From Ailurus styani (taxonomy: Eukaryota > Chordata > Mammalia > Carnivora > Ailuridae), in assembly GCA_002007465.1 (NCBI GenBank), contig LNAC01000001.1, forward strand, positions 1,884,502-1,948,501: a stretch of DNA of 64,000 nt. Reading direction: 5' to 3'. How positions within the stretch are numbered: position 1 is the first letter of the stretch; each line of letters begins with the position of its first letter. The notes under the pieces were generated by a model. It was not told the DNA's origin, ran no database searches, and saw only the letters and a list, made by a program, of their open reading frames with translations. A program made the position numbers and the translations under genes. Below are positions 24,386-35,369 of this stretch, in pieces.

Positions 24386-25384
24386 TGTGTTTAAACTCTG
24401 CTTATAAACAAAACAAAACAAAACTGCCTGATATTTGGCAGCCTCTGAAGCCGATCACTAACGCTTCCTTCACTCAGACTGAAGGGAGAAGTGACTCCGG
24501 CCTCTGAGATGAGACGTGTGGACCGGCCGGGTCCCCCGCCGATTAGCTCTGCTCACCCCCCATAGAGCCCCGGGGAGGCCTGGGCTGCCGCCGGGGGCAG
24601 GGGCAGGGGCAGGCGTGGGGCTGGGGCAGGCTGGGCCCACCTCTGCCTTTGATTCTGCCTCCCGCCCGACGGCCAGTGGGGCCCAGAGGGTGCGGTGCCC
24701 TGCTCCCCGGGGATGCTGCCGGGCCTCCTCCCCCAGGCGCCCCGCAGCCCCTGCACCTGTCCCCCAGTCTCCGTGCCGGCCTGGGAGGGTCCCGGCTCAT
24801 TGAAACCATGCTTCTCGGGCCCCTCTGAGCGCTCACAGCATGGTGTGATCGGGGAAACAGACAGACTCACATCACGTGAAGTGTTCTGAGCACGGAGAGG
24901 CTTGCACGGCCATCGGGAGACCAGAGCAGCACACGGCAGGGAAACCCCGGCAGAACTCACCAGAACACCACTGTCCAGGGCCCCGGGTCACCAGGCGCGG
25001 CCTTCGCCAGACCAACCGGGCGCCAAGAAGAGCAGTCCAGGAAACTCCCGGGACCACTTGTCGGCCAAGGCCCGTTGCCCGCTGTGCACGCAGCTACTGG
25101 CAACTGTGGAACTACCGGCAGCCCCGCCTGGCCGCACTGAGCTCTGGGCGAACAGCACCCACGGGCACCACGGGGGGCCGGGGGGCCCGGGAAGCGCAGC
25201 TCCAGACACACCCTCACCCTGTAGGAGAGGCCGCCGAAGGGAGGGGGCTGACCCGGCACCGCGGACGGACGGCAGGTAGAGAAGCACGTGGTGGTTTGTG
25301 AGCACAGGTGAGACTTGAACCTGATACCAGATCGGGTTCGCCTCCCCCAGGAAGGAAGGGGGAAGCACAGAGAGATCTTGGCCT
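24386..25384. other. GC-rich unique DNA, no gene seen
   Basis: Contains a GGGGCA trimer-repeat patch near 24592-24615. Overlapping frames on both strands have no domains. Confidence 0.45.
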
Positions 25385-25690
25385 CTGAAACCCTCTAGGC
25401 TAACTTATCTATTTGCCTCAAAAGTTCGCTTCTTCCCCCAGTAGGAGAATTTTGTTAATACTTCTTCAAAACCCGATTAATATGAGGAGGTTATAATGAA
25501 GAAGCCTGGAGGGAGAGGGTATTCCAAGCAAGAAACCCTGTGATCGTTAACAATCACCGGTCTCTAGAAACACAAAAATACAAGTGGAAAACATAATGAA
25601 AAGTGTAGTACTTTATACGAGATGTGCAGCACTTAAAATTCCATAAATATTTCATCAGGGCCTTTATCCGATCGGAGACATGATGAACGG
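25385..25690. promoter_or_regulatory. Candidate conserved non-coding element
   Basis: AT-rich island with CCCGATTAATATGAGGAGG, CCATAAATATTTCATC and TAACAATCACC motifs, bounded downstream by an abrupt switch to very GC-rich sequence at about 25690. It is repeat-free as far as I can see. Confidence 0.25.
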
Positions 25691-27164
25691 GCTCTGCAGC
25701 GGGAGGGGAGGCCGCGGCCGGTGGGGCTGGGCGAGGGGCCCCATCTCGGGAGCAGGGAGCGGGGCCCCGGGCGCGGACGGATGGGTCCCTGGGCTCCAGC
25801 CAGTGGCCTCCCCGGGGATGGGCCTGTGCCCAGAAACGGCTCTGCTGAGAAAGATGACTCGAGACAGAGGCGGGCAGTCCAGCTTCTACGTCCTTCCAGC
25901 CCTGACTGTGCACACGCGCTCTGTTTCTGGCCCTACAAAGACTTCTCCCTTTGTAGTAAAGACAACATGCCGCGAGGCCTGTGCTCTTGGCTTTTTCCAG
26001 AATCTGTCAATAAACAGTGCCTGTGTCAGAAGGGCGTTCGTGCTCAGTGTAGACCAGGATCCCCGCAGGGCGCCCTGGAAATGCACGTGCGTGGGGGCTG
26101 CCACGGCCCCCTCGGCCCCCACAGCTTGGGCGTCCGGCAACAGGCCAGGCACTGCAGGAAATCCGGCGTGCAGACGAGCTGCTGCCCCCGCCCTCCTGGG
26201 GCTCACGGTTCCCTGTGAATTGACAAAAACACGCAGGAAGGCAGACGAGGACCCTTTCAAACAACAGAGCCCCGGGGGCCCACAGGCAAGGTTCTCGGGG
26301 AGGCAGAATTGGGATGAGCTACCCAAGTGCCCCTGCGGGGGGGCTTGCTGCCCAGTGGCTGGGAGTGTGGTCAGGAGACCGCATGCAGGGCTCCGAACCC
26401 CCAGGACCAGCCCCAGCCGCCGAGTCCTGGCCGGGTGCTCAGCAGTGGCCACCCCCATGAGTAACTGAGGATGGAGTATGAAGGCCAAGCCATTTGTGCC
26501 CCAAAGTTAACTCTGATGGGGCCCACGGGGTCCCGCACAGTGACTGTCTTGGAATCATCATCTTCCCCGAGAGCCCAACCGGTGACACTCTGCTCAGCCC
26601 CACCGGACTGCCTGTGCCCACTCAGCTCTCCTGGCTCCCTGCCTTGAGAGAAAGCATTGAGTTTCACTCTAGCTGACCCCTGGAGACCACTGTCCTCTGC
26701 CGGCCCCACCTCGGGCCCGTGAAGCTCTGTTTCTGGTCCTGTGTGGCTCTGCGATACTTCTCCTTATTCTCTCTGGATGGTGATGACCATCTCTGTTCCA
26801 TACTTGCCCCCGGTCCTGCCTTGGCCTCCATGCTGGGACTCTTTCTGGCTCTCATCTCACTGGCCTGTGTCCCCAGCAGGCTCTGCTTCCTCCCCTCACC
26901 CCCCAGGTGGGCAGTGGCCCTTTGGACTCAATCCTACTCTGCAGAACTAAAGAAACTGATCTCTGCTGATGGCATTTCGGACACCAGGGTACTTCGGAGA
27001 CAGAGATTCCTGGATGGACACTATCCCTTAGCATCACCTAGTCTGACAGGAACACAGTCTGACCCTGATACATTTATTTGCCTTTAAAACAAAGACCCAG
27101 AGATGCTAACCTCAGACCACATATTTTTAGACCCGCCAGTACCCTAAAATCTGCAGTCTGGACT
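25691..27164. other. GC-rich unique DNA, no gene seen
   Basis: The 262-residue plus-strand frame (25680-26468) is Gly/Arg/Pro-rich with no domain. A faint reversed-L2 trace lies at about 26140-26230. No splice-bounded exon could be supported. Confidence 0.45.
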
Positions 27165-27250
27165 TGAAGCGCTGTTTCTCCTACGGGATTCAATGTGCAT
27201 CACATCAGAAGCGTCTGAGCCTCTTAACAATACAGAACATCTATCTGATC
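27165..27250. repeat. Possible hAT (MER5/MER20-like) DNA transposon remnant
   Basis: GCTGTTTCTCCTACGGGATTC followed by AATGTGCATCACATCAGAAG and CTTAACAATACAGAAC resembles the 'gtttctcaa...gtgcatcagaatc...ttgttaa' start of MER5/MER20-type hAT remnants. It is short and diverged. Confidence 0.35.
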
Positions 27251-27479
27251 AAGGAAGAGCATAAGGAATGAAAAGATGCAAGTGAAGACAGCCCTTAAAA
27301 ATCATCTCGAGTAGGTGATCTCGAGGAGCAGCCAAGTGAAGCTCGTGAGGACACACTGATGTACTCCTCCAAGCGCAGGCTGCTACTCCACTGAGCCAGG
27401 TAATCCGATCGGCACTGATGGCAAGATGACATTGCACACTCAGAGCCGACGGTGATCTGGGGAAGCAGAAAACCCCATA

Positions 27480-28010
27480 GTTGACAAATGGCCGTGATCA
27501 CATCTATCGATGTCTCCCAGGAAACTTTATCCGATGTGATTGTTTTTAAATACGAAATTGAACAAAGCATGTTTCCACCAGAAATGGAAAGTTTGAGTTA
27601 CACGCCAGATAAATACACTTTTAGAGGAACAAAGTCTCCTCCGTACAGAAAAGTAGGGATAATTCTGCTGAGCAGTCATCAGAAGAAGAAGCCATTAAGT
27701 GGTTATTGAAACTCTGGGTATCCCCTCTAGCAGTAAGAGCCATTAGTCTGACGAATGTCAAGTGCTAATCTACAACTAATGGGATTTAATTTTATGAATT
27801 GTTTTCATAAATATTAGAAAACATCTTGAGAGAGACACACTGTATTACACATCTGTGTACATGACAAATGCATGCAAATGACCAGGCCCGGCTCCTGAAT
27901 AATTCATCACCGTCATTTTATTTACATAGGAAAATGATACCTGATCTGTTTGGCAGATTTTAAGCTACAGTTTCTGCCGGGAAACCGAGCCCCCAGTGTG
28001 CAGGCAGGAG
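27480..28010. promoter_or_regulatory. Candidate conserved non-coding element
   Basis: AT-rich, repeat-free. Motifs include ACAACTAATGGGATTTAATTTTATG, CTGAATAATTCATCACC and CATTTTATTTACATAGG. TTATTTACAT is a good forkhead site on the reverse strand. A 73-codon open frame (27488-27709) lies inside but resembles no protein I know. Confidence 0.3.
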
Positions 28011-29008
28011 GCACAGGGCACTGGGAGGCACTCTGTGTGGAGACAGCAGCCTTTATCTCACTGAAGTCCCTGACTCTTTAGAAAACAAATGCATGTTTGA
28101 TCTGGTCTATTTTTAAAAGTCTTAGCTCTGTGATGGTACCTGCATAACTGCTTTCAAAAGAAACATCCCCCCTTTCTGGGCCTCTTTCCCCCGCTTATGA
28201 GTGCCCTCTGCTTGCTCTTTCCTAAAAGGCTTTCATTCCCCTGTTCCTGTGGCGTGGAGAAACCGAGTAGGGGGACAGAAAGTGGAAAGAATCCGGACAG
28301 AGTCCTAGGAGGAGACGTGCTGGGTACCCAGGAGCCTCGGGCTTCCCCTCCTCTCACACTTGGGGCTGAGGATGTGTAAGGAGGTGGAGGGGGACCCAAA
28401 CGCTCCGACCCACCATGAGTGGTGCCTGTAGGGACTGGGGTGCCTGGGCTTCCTCCCCAGATCACCATCAGATGGTCACCCCCGCTCCCTCTCCACACCG
28501 GCGGTTCTGTTCTCATGCATTCCCTCCGTACATCTCTCCTTCCGCACAACTCAGCCGCCCCCACCGCCTCCGGCCCGGCGTCTCAGTCCTCAGCTCGGGC
28601 CACCACCGCGGTCAGGGCTAGAGGTGAGGGCCCCGCGTGCGGAGGCTCGGACGCTGGACCCCAGTGGCCACAGTGACTGTGGCGTGTCCGCAGGACCCCG
28701 CCGCTCTCCTGCACAGGGCGCCCCAGCCTCACGGGCCTGCAGGACGCCGCGCCAGCTGCAGGTGGGGCCCTCGGGGGTCTCAGTGATGGACGGGGAGCGG
28801 TAGGGGCCCAAGGAGCCTTTGTCCCTCGTGGACCCCCGAGCCCCAGCCCACGTCCCTTTGCCGGGACACTTTCATCGGGATCCGCATCTCACCGCCTCCT
28901 TTGGGGAACCCTGACCGGGGCAAACGCAAACAAGGAGAAGCCCCTGTTCCTCCTGGGAGGCCGCCCCCACCCCGGGTGGCCCCCGTGGGTCCAGGTGAGG
29001 AGCGCGTG
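28011..29008. other. GC-rich unique DNA, no gene seen
   Basis: No repeat or exon recognised. Confidence 0.45.
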
Positions 29009-29165
29009 GTTTAGGAATGCAGAGCACAGGCCTGGAACCGCACTGCCTCATCTGCGCGCTAGGACAGGCTCGGCATGACCTGATCATAAGACGACTTTGT
29101 CATGAGGCCTTAAAGGAGTTACTAACTGTAAAGTGCTGCAGGCAGGGCGTGAACTGGACCAACAC
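29009..29165 (+). repeat. MIR SINE, forward orientation
   Basis: Keeps the MIR order: 'gaatgcagagcacaggcctgg', a CTGCCTCATCTG segment, 'ttgtcatgaggccttaaaggagttactaactgtaaagtgctg', then 'gcagggcgtg'. The apparent 212-residue open frame starting at 29017 begins inside this MIR and is therefore not a gene. Confidence 0.55.
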
Positions 29166-29699
29166 TGTCAACATGTTTTTGAAACAGAAACACGTACGTG
29201 CATGCACGGGTAAATTCGTCCGTCTCCCACATCCCGGTTTTGACGCATTTGTGGACCAGAGAAGCAGTCTTCCCGGGACTCCTGTACTACTTCAAACACG
29301 TGGGAGGCTGGGGCCAACCAGAGGCACAGGAGGTGGCCGGGGCCCTGGGCCCCAAGCCTGCCCAGACCTCGGGAGCTGGCAGGTGAGGTCCCCACTCCTT
29401 TTGGAGCTCAGGCTCCAGAGCTCATGGCTCAGGCGAGCGGCTCCAGTGCCCACCAGGACACTGCGGGGCGAGATCTCAGAGCTTCACAGTCACTCAGAGA
29501 GCATGCCCTACATCCTGAGAAACCAAAAGGAAGCTGGAGATTTGCTTTGCCGTGAGGAACACCAGCGGGCCAGATTCCTAGAGAAGCGTCTAGACGACAT
29601 CATTCATCATACCATTCTCCGCAAGGTCCAGGTTCAGAAATGTCCAAGCAAGTGACACCCCCAGTAATAGAGCCAGGGGCTTTGCAGTTACAAAGGGTG

Positions 29700-30715
29700 A
29701 GGGATTTGGGTCTGAAATATTTGCCTGGAATCTACTGTCAAAGCTCATCACACTTACAGCAGGAACACGGTAGCAGCAGCCCGAAAGCATATTAGTTTCT
29801 TGATAAAACAATTAGGGGAAACAGCTAGACAGCTGATCAGGTCATCAATTAACCCATCTCTCATCTCACAGACAAGACCAGACACCATATGAGATTGGAT
29901 AAAATATATTGATCATTTTGGAGTTGATCCACAGGACTGTGGGAATTAAGCCCAAGGCCTCAGAGTCATTAAATCTACCTCATCTCAGATGTTTTCCTTC
30001 AGGTTGATCTGAGAAGCATATTTTTCTGCATTTGGCTCTCCCTGTTGGCATTTTATATATTTTTATATTTGTAGAATATTAATAACAGATGAGGCTATCA
30101 ATTTCATCTCTTATCTCTTTTAACTTCCTTTTGCCAAGAAGACTGTACGGAATCACTCACTAGACTGCATTTTTATTTCTAGTCCTAAAGATACCAGGAA
30201 AATACTTAAATCTTTCGCAGTCCCAAAGAAAGTCTTTACTAGGAGTCACTGTTCTCTAATAGTTCCCCCAAAACAAAATCTCTCTGTGAAGTGTGAGACA
30301 TCAACAAATCATAATTTTATGTTCAGCACATTGACCTGAAATGTGCCTGTGATTGAGATAATCCCAGGTGAGGTGTAAAGATTTGTGGAAGCTCATTAAC
30401 CGTTTCTTTCCCTGAGAAACCTCACACAGTTTGGGTGGTAGTTCTGGGAGAATACACCTTCTCTTACCATGAAATTAATGACAGAATTAAGTCCCATCTA
30501 GAGAGGAGGAATTCATGAGCATTGCAAGGCCCCACAATTGCCTTCGTCTTCTCATGTGACCTTAATATATCTTTAATCAACACTTCCTTGAAGCCTGAAA
30601 GGTAGAATTTCTTGAAGATCCTGATATGGGCAGTAGTTAATACCTTAATTTAGACTCATTCAACCCAACCCTTGTTTGATGAAGAGTGGGTGTGAATCAT
30701 TACCAGTTTAACACA
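29700..30715. promoter_or_regulatory. Long AT-rich candidate conserved non-coding block
   Basis: About 1 kb of repeat-free, AT-rich sequence and almost without stop-free frames. It is packed with homeodomain-type and related cores: GATAAAACAATTAGGGG, GATCAGGTCATCAATTAACC, GTCATTAAATCTACC, GAAATTAATGACAG, ATATCTTTAATCAACAC and TACCTTAATTTAGACTC. It contrasts with GC-rich flanks and is the best enhancer-cluster candidate in the window. Conservation itself could not be tested. Confidence 0.4.
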
Positions 30716-32139
30716 GGAGCATGAGAAGCAAGCGCCATTCTGGACCCACATGTGAAACCGATACATGCTTAGCATAGCGACGTCTCTGCAGGGGCCCGTG
30801 GAATTCGTTTAGAAGAGCACTCACCGAGGCACTGTGCAGCCTCTGTTCCCTTCCAATCGAGCTAAGCGTCAGCCGAGACATGGCTCGGCAGTCTATGGCC
30901 CAGGGCTCGCCACAGCTCTCTCCGCCCAGGGACCGTGCCCTCCTTCTTACCTGATAGAAGTAATTCCTTAAACAGCCGTGCACAGAAAAGCTTGCCTCAA
31001 CACCTGGAGAAAAATGCTGTGTGTCTTCAGCCACATATTCAGAGAATATGTAAGAAGCATGCTGATGTTATGTGGATAAACTGTCTCCTGGGGGGGGGGG
31101 AAGATGTGTTTGTGGTGTTGGTCAACTTGGGTCGTGTAACTATCCCCAACGTAGTCTATTTCAACCAAGCAACACAACATCACCGGACACGGAGCTGGGG
31201 AAAGATGTGCGGCATCCCCCCTCGAGAGCCAGTACACGCCTGCCCCAGCACCTGGTGTAACACGCTGATGCTGCAAAGACAGGTAGCACGGGGCCTCGTC
31301 CCTGAGGAGCGCAGGAGACAGCCAAGAACACAGCGCAGGCGCCAAAGTCGTTCTCCTACGTTTGACATCTGAATTATTAGAGAGAGGAACTCTCCCATGG
31401 ATGTTATGGAAAGCTGTCTAGAGCGTGGGGGTGTCTATGCCTTTGACATGACTACGTGACACAGGTAAATACAAACTCAGACAGCGAAATAACTACAGAA
31501 GAGACGATGCCAGTCTGCAGCCCAGTAGATTACTGCAACGACTTTAGCAATTATTTTTTCTGAACTATTTAACAGATCTATAATTTGGGTGAAGAATAAA
31601 GGTTCAAAAACAGCTGTGGTAACTCTGGGAAAGAGGAATGACTCATTCTCACAAAAATGAAGACGGAAGTCCACGTCCTGGAATAGTAGACAAGGTGATT
31701 TGTAACAACTCCCCCTCTCAGAACTGTAAAAGTTGGATAAAGATAGAAAGGGGCCAGTGGAATCTTCAGTGGCAGGGGACAGAGGAGGTCACAGGTAAGG
31801 CTTGGACCCTCAGGAAGAAGTTTGAACTCTTATCCCTTCCTTGGGAAGATCCACAGAGAACATTCTACTAAGATGTTCTGATCGTCACAGGCAAGAAATG
31901 CAACAGGACCGTTCGGTCTACATACCATAGGAGTCCTATAGCATGAGCACGTGCGCTTAGAAGGAAAGCCTGTTTGGGGTGGTCCTGGCAGTGGGATAGT
32001 CTTTCCTGACAAGGAGCGGGATGGATGAAACCACAGAAGTAGGAAAATAGAAACAAAAGGAAAAGCACCTTGAAAGGACTTGAAACATGACTTGACTGTT
32101 CACGAAAATTGCTGTATCGGTTACAGGTGATGAGGAAAT
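30716..32139. other. Moderate-GC unique DNA, no gene seen
   Basis: A G-run lies at 31090-31100. Reading frames are short and unremarkable. I recognise no repeat. Confidence 0.4.
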
Positions 32140-32530
32140 AGTCCTCACGCATCTTCTGAGGCCTGAAGCCTTTAACGTCCCGAGACTCGGCTTTATAAAG
32201 GCTGAAGTGACTGCGCGCTCTTGTAGCTCGAGATAGCGCCTCTGTGTGTCACGGTAGAAGCCTGTCCAACAGAACCCCTTATCTGTCACACGGAGGAAGC
32301 TGGCGGCTTCCTGGCGGCTCTGATAACCGGCATCAGAGGGAAGGGGTGGCTGCCCGCGCTCAGGATGATTTGTGTAGATTGTCGGATTTTAATGAGGAGT
32401 GGAAAGTGTTGCACGTCTTCAACAGCATGTGTGCTAAATCACGGGCTTTCATGACCTCCCTAGAAAAGCCATTTGTTCTATAATTATGTAATATCCATAT
32501 ATATGTCACAAGAAGGCAGTGAGTTTACTA
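32140..32530. promoter_or_regulatory. Candidate conserved non-coding element, GATA/CDX-like motifs
   Basis: Contains GGCTTTATAAAGGCTG, CCTTATCTGTCACACGG, CTCTGATAACCGGC, GATTTTAATGAGG and TTCTATAATTATGTAATATCC. Paired GATA-type sites (one on each strand) and a TTTATAAAG palindrome are notable. No coding or repeat signal. Confidence 0.3.
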
Positions 32531-33654
32531 TTTTAAATTAAATTTTATTAGCGCTAGGAATGTGCACCCGCCAAGCTAACACTCTACACGACCGTTCCAA
32601 GTGGGTATTTCACAGCGAAGAAACCCTCTTCCAGAGTAGAGGTCTCGTTGGCTTTGCTTTCTTTTTTCAGAGAAAATGAAAATTCAATTGTAACCAAGTG
32701 TTGAGAAGCACGGCTTCATACAGATAAGATAGTCCGATGTGGAAGCTCCACTTCACATTGTCTGAGCTCTTTACTGTCCCACAGCGAAGGGCTCCTCCCC
32801 CCCGAAACAGCAAGCTCGCGAGATACTTGTCCACGTTTCCATGCTGTCCTGGAAGGCGGCAAGCAGCAGCACGACCAAGGGCACGGCCCGGCACTCGGGG
32901 TCATGCGAGGCCAGAATGGTGATGTATCCTGAAGAGGCTAAAGTTACAGAATAGTTAACTAAAAATAATGACTTCATCCATGTTTATTTTACTGTCTTCA
33001 AAAATTCATGCTCCCAGGAAAGAAAGGAGCAGTGTGACTTCTTCTTCATCCACTGCTATGTTCAATAAACATCCTCATGTCTCTCTCAGCCTGCACAACC
33101 ATGACCTGACCCAAGACAGATCATATTCCGCAGAGATCAGCGCAGGGTGGGGTGTCTGCAGAGTACTCTGTAAGTTGGGATCTGGCCAAGAAAACTCTAA
33201 GCCCTCTAAATAAAGAGAACTTAACAGAGGGAATTGCTGCATTGGTAATGGGCAAAGCAGAGAAGAGGCCTGCAGGAGCCGCTCACGTCCCAAGGGCTGA
33301 AGCGCCATGGCAGGGCCCAGGATCCAGAGCCTTCAGCTGGGAACTAGACCATGGGGAGAGGGGGTCCTCAGGACAGCTGGGAGCATGGCAAGAGGGATGT
33401 CCAGTGGGAGTTGGAGGCACAAAGGAGATGCAGCCATTTCCAGAAATGCCTCTACAGGCACAGTGAGGGGACATTCTCCCATCCATTACCAGTGCCAGCC
33501 CAGAAGCAGAGAGGCAAGGGATCCTGGCAATGTGGCTTATGCCATGCAGAGCAGAGCCAGGAAAAGCAGTATGTAGCCCTGTGTTCACATCCTCAGATAG
33601 TTACCTCCACCTGCATCCACACTTTTTGCCACTGAGATCACTTTCAGGAACAAG
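32531..33654. other. Intergenic DNA, possibly old repeat at the right end
   Basis: No gene seen. The part from about 33225 to 33640 has the purine-rich look of an old retroviral-like or L1 fragment, but I cannot name it. Confidence 0.35.
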
Positions 33655-33965
33655 GCAGCTTTGATTTCCCTGCCCCTTGAACCGGGGGCCACATGTGACC
33701 TGCTGCAGCCCAAAGACCCAGACAGAAAACACAGCACACTAGTCTGGCCTAGATCTCCAGAGGCTTTGAGGGCTTCCACTGTGGTGCTCAAACTGCTACC
33801 CCAAGAAGCGCATATCTGGTCTGGCCCTCGAGACCCAGGGGGATGATGACGGGTGTGAAGTCATGCTTCTCCAGATCAGCCCACAGTAGAGCGCAGCCCC
33901 CAGCTGACCCGCAGGTGCATCAGGGAGCCTATTCACAGATGATGAGCAAATCCAGCCAGGACTGG
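33655..33965 (+). repeat. Old LTR, MaLR/MLT1-like
   Basis: The order 'ttgatttccctgccccttgaa', a 'gggccacatgtgacctgc' segment, 'cagatcagcccac', 'cagctgacccgcag' and 'atgatgagcaaatcc' resembles non-autonomous ERVL-MaLR LTRs. Only non-coding LTR sequence is present. The class call is from memory and the sub-family is unknown. Confidence 0.5.
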
Positions 33966-34070
33966 CCATGTCCACCTTAGATCTGCTGACCCCCACCCAC
34001 CCTACAACAGTCAATGGCTGTGGCATCCAGCCATGAGGTCATGCAACAAGAGCAAACTGATAATGGTAAG

Positions 34071-34478
34071 ACAAGACCAGCAGCTGAGCATCGCTGACGA
34101 CAAGACCAGCAGCTGAGCATCGCTGAAGACAAGACCAGCAGCTGAGCATCGCTGAAGACCAGACCAGCAGCTGAGCATCGCTGAAGACAAGACCAGCAGC
34201 TGAGCATCGCTGACGACAAGACCAGCAGCTGACCATCGCTGACACGCCACTTGACTATAAAACCAGCTGAAACTAAAGGGTAAGACAAGACCAGCAGCTG
34301 ACCATCGCTGACACGCCACTTGACTATAAAACCAGCTGAAACTAAAGGGTAAGACAAGACCAGCAGCTGACCATCGCTGACACGCCACTTGACTATAAAA
34401 CCAGCTGAAACTAAAGGGTAAGACAAGACCAGCAGCTGACCATCGCTGACACGCCACTTGACTATAAAACCAGCTGAA
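34071..34478. repeat. Two-tier minisatellite (29-bp units passing into 69-bp units), cut by a gap
   Basis: The core AGACCAGCAGCTGA recurs at 34074, 34103, 34132, 34161, 34190 and 34219, a strict 29-bp period. It then recurs at 34288, 34357 and 34426, a strict 69-bp period. The 69-bp unit is the 29-bp unit plus a 40-base insert containing CCACTTGACTATAAAACC. The last unit is interrupted by the N gap. Units are nearly identical, so the array is young or homogenised. Because 69 is a multiple of 3 it produces repeating minus-strand peptides, which are not evidence of a gene. Confidence 0.95.
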
Positions 34479-35369
34479 NNNNNNNNNNNNNNNNNNNNNN
34501 NNNNNNNNNNNNNNNNNNNNNNNNNNNNNNNNNNNNNNNNNNNNNNNNNNNNNNNNNNNNNNNNNNNNNNNNNNNNNNNNNNNNNNNNNNNNNNNNNNNN
34601 NNNNNNNNNNNNNNNNNNNNNNNNNNNNNNNNNNNNNNNNNNNNNNNNNNNNNNNNNNNNNNNNNNNNNNNNNNNNNNNNNNNNNNNNNNNNNNNNNNNN
34701 NNNNNNNNNNNNNNNNNNNNNNNNNNNNNNNNNNNNNNNNNNNNNNNNNNNNNNNNNNNNNNNNNNNNNNNNNNNNNNNNNNNNNNNNNNNNNNNNNNNN
34801 NNNNNNNNNNNNNNNNNNNNNNNNNNNNNNNNNNNNNNNNNNNNNNNNNNNNNNNNNNNNNNNNNNNNNNNNNNNNNNNNNNNNNNNNNNNNNNNNNNNN
34901 NNNNNNNNNNNNNNNNNNNNNNNNNNNNNNNNNNNNNNNNNNNNNNNNNNNNNNNNNNNNNNNNNNNNNNNNNNNNNNNNNNNNNNNNNNNNNNNNNNNN
35001 NNNNNNNNNNNNNNNNNNNNNNNNNNNNNNNNNNNNNNNNNNNNNNNNNNNNNNNNNNNNNNNNNNNNNNNNNNNNNNNNNNNNNNNNNNNNNNNNNNNN
35101 NNNNNNNNNNNNNNNNNNNNNNNNNNNNNNNNNNNNNNNNNNNNNNNNNNNNNNNNNNNNNNNNNNNNNNNNNNNNNNNNNNNNNNNNNNNNNNNNNNNN
35201 NNNNNNNNNNNNNNNNNNNNNNNNNNNNNNNNNNNNNNNNNNNNNNNNNNNNNNNNNNNNNNNNNNNNNNNNNNNNNNNNNNNNNNNNNNNNNNNNNNNN
35301 NNNNNNNNNNNNNNNNNNNNNNNNNNNNNNNNNNNNNNNNNNNNNNNNNNNNNNNNNNNNNNNNNNNNN
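34479..35369. other. Assembly gap, 891 N
   Basis: Unknown sequence between the minisatellite and the L1. It presumably holds the rest of the array and the upstream part of the L1 copy. Open frames that run through it are meaningless. Confidence 0.99.

Noticed and set aside
25680..26468. 262-codon plus-strand frame
   Set aside because: GC-rich composition, no domains, comparable frames on the other strand.
27488..27709. Small protein gene of 73 codons
   Set aside because: No recognisable homology. The surrounding AT-rich block looks non-coding, so coding status cannot be supported without substitution analysis.
29017..29655. 212-codon plus-strand open frame
   Set aside because: It starts inside a MIR SINE, shows no domain, and overlaps other frames.
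34074..34247. Six 29-bp direct repeats that superficially resemble a CRISPR array
   Set aside because: The units are contiguous with no spacers, the genome is mammalian, and the units turn into 69-bp minisatellite units.
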